Source of the DNA: SIG350 sp964520895
Lineage (GTDB): Bacteria; Bacillota; Clostridia; TANB77; SIG350
Assembly (NCBI GenBank): GCA_964520895.1
Contig: CAZFOR010000059.1
Span: forward strand, 1 to 6,539
DNA length: 6,539 nt
Direction of reading: 5' to 3'
The notes under the pieces are model-generated. The model saw only the letters and a program-made list of their open reading frames with translations, ran no database searches and was not told where the DNA came from. Below are positions 6,127-6,539 of this stretch, one piece after another (position 1 is the first letter of the stretch; each line of letters starts with the position of its first letter). A program made the translations under genes and the position numbers.

Positions 6127-6504
6127 ATGACAAACAAACTATGTGAGATTTTTTTATCAATTTCTATGTTAATTGGAATATTTCTATTTTTCTATTCCTT
6201 TATAACATCAGAAAATTTCAGAAGTGCATTTATACGGAAGTTAGATACTTTTATTTTTTCGGAATATTCTCGCATTGAAACATTTATAGCTGCTATGGTT
6301 ATTCTTGCAGTATTTTTCAACATAATATCAGCTAATTTGCTTGAACTAATAGGTAGCGCCGGTATACTAATTTGTTCAATATTGTTTATACCATCAGTTA
6401 TCTTTAAAAAGAATTGTTATAAAACTCTTTGGAGAACAATTGCTTTTTGTATTTCATTAATTCTATTAGCATTTGCAATAACTTATTATTCTCTAATCGA
6501 GTAG
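6127..6504 (+). CDS. Hypothetical four-helix membrane protein
   Basis: This 125-residue protein is not recognised. It has four hydrophobic segments at about 8-27, 49-68, 71-92 and 101-121. A polar, charged stretch (ENFRSAFIRKLDTFIFSEYSRIE, 29-51) lies between the first two and a short basic loop (FKKNCYK, 93-99) before the last. There is no catalytic or metal-binding motif. The ATG is preceded by AAGGAG (6111-6116) with 10 bases of spacing, supporting a real gene. It occupies the place where spoVAE normally stands but lacks the GAGAxVPITGFGNS-type signature of SpoVAE/SpoVAC proteins, so it is not a diverged spoVAE as far as can be seen. With a 115-base gap and promoter-like sequences in front, it may be an independent unit. 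A role at the spore membrane would be guesswork. Confidence 0.7.
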   Translation: MTNKLCEIFLSISMLIGIFLFFYSFITSENFRSAFIRKLDTFIFSEYSRIETFIAAMVILAVFFNIISANLLELIGSAGILICSILFIPSVIFKKNCYKTLWRTIAFCISLILLAFAITYYSLIE

Positions 6505-6539
6505 AGGATAATTCTTATTGAATTTCTCCCCTCTCACAC
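6505..6539. other. Right edge, no feature seen
   Basis: After the last stop codon only 35 bases remain. They contain a pyrimidine-rich stretch (TTTCTCCCCTCTC) and no hairpin with a T-run or other recognisable element. Confidence 0.5.

Noticed and set aside
1..6539. CRISPR array, tRNA, rRNA or riboswitch
   Set aside because: No spaced direct repeats, no cloverleaf-like or rRNA-like sequence and no recognisable aptamer core were found; the only strong structured repeat is the palindrome at 4412-4487.

Overview
The window is strongly AT-rich. It carries two SpoVA-type sporulation genes, strong GGAGG-like ribosome binding sites throughout, and a cell-wall amidase built from copper-amine-oxidase-like 'stalk' and AMIN modules. 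Together these point to an anaerobic, endospore-forming low-GC Firmicute of the class Clostridia. No genus can be named from the sequence alone.

Left half (minus strand, read right to left from about 3337 to 211): a tight three-gene block. It encodes an exported N-acetylmuramoyl-L-alanine amidase, a DivIVA-like coiled-coil protein and a polytopic membrane protein of the PF06541 'putative ABC transporter permease' family. Gaps are 12 and 22 bases, so this looks like one operon for cell-envelope or division functions. Beyond its 3' end, at 33-122, is a 29-codon open frame on the same strand. It has a good ribosome binding site, a possible promoter and a terminator-like hairpin. It ends at a run of seven G, and shortening that run by one base would keep the frame open to the window edge.

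Middle: a divergent intergenic region of about 200 bases leads to a plus-strand cation diffusion facilitator (3545-4411). Its transport-site residues fit the manganese-exporting subgroup. Directly after its stop codon lies a perfect 76-bp palindrome (4412-4487) flanked by a 6-bp direct repeat. It looks like a small inserted REP/MITE-like element. It appears to have supplied the present stop codon and, by its structure, should also act as a bidirectional terminator.

Right half (plus strand): spoVAC (GTG start at 4534) and spoVAD (5004-6011) form a two-gene operon for moving dipicolinic acid into the forespore and out again at germination. The usual third gene, spoVAE, is not next. Its place is taken, after a 115-base gap with its own promoter-like sequence, by an unrecognised 125-residue four-helix membrane protein (6127-6504). 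No rRNA, tRNA, CRISPR array or transposase gene is visible.

The best candidates for something new are the 29-residue reading frame with its G-tract, the palindromic element between the CDF gene and spoVAC, and the unknown membrane protein in the spoVAE position.
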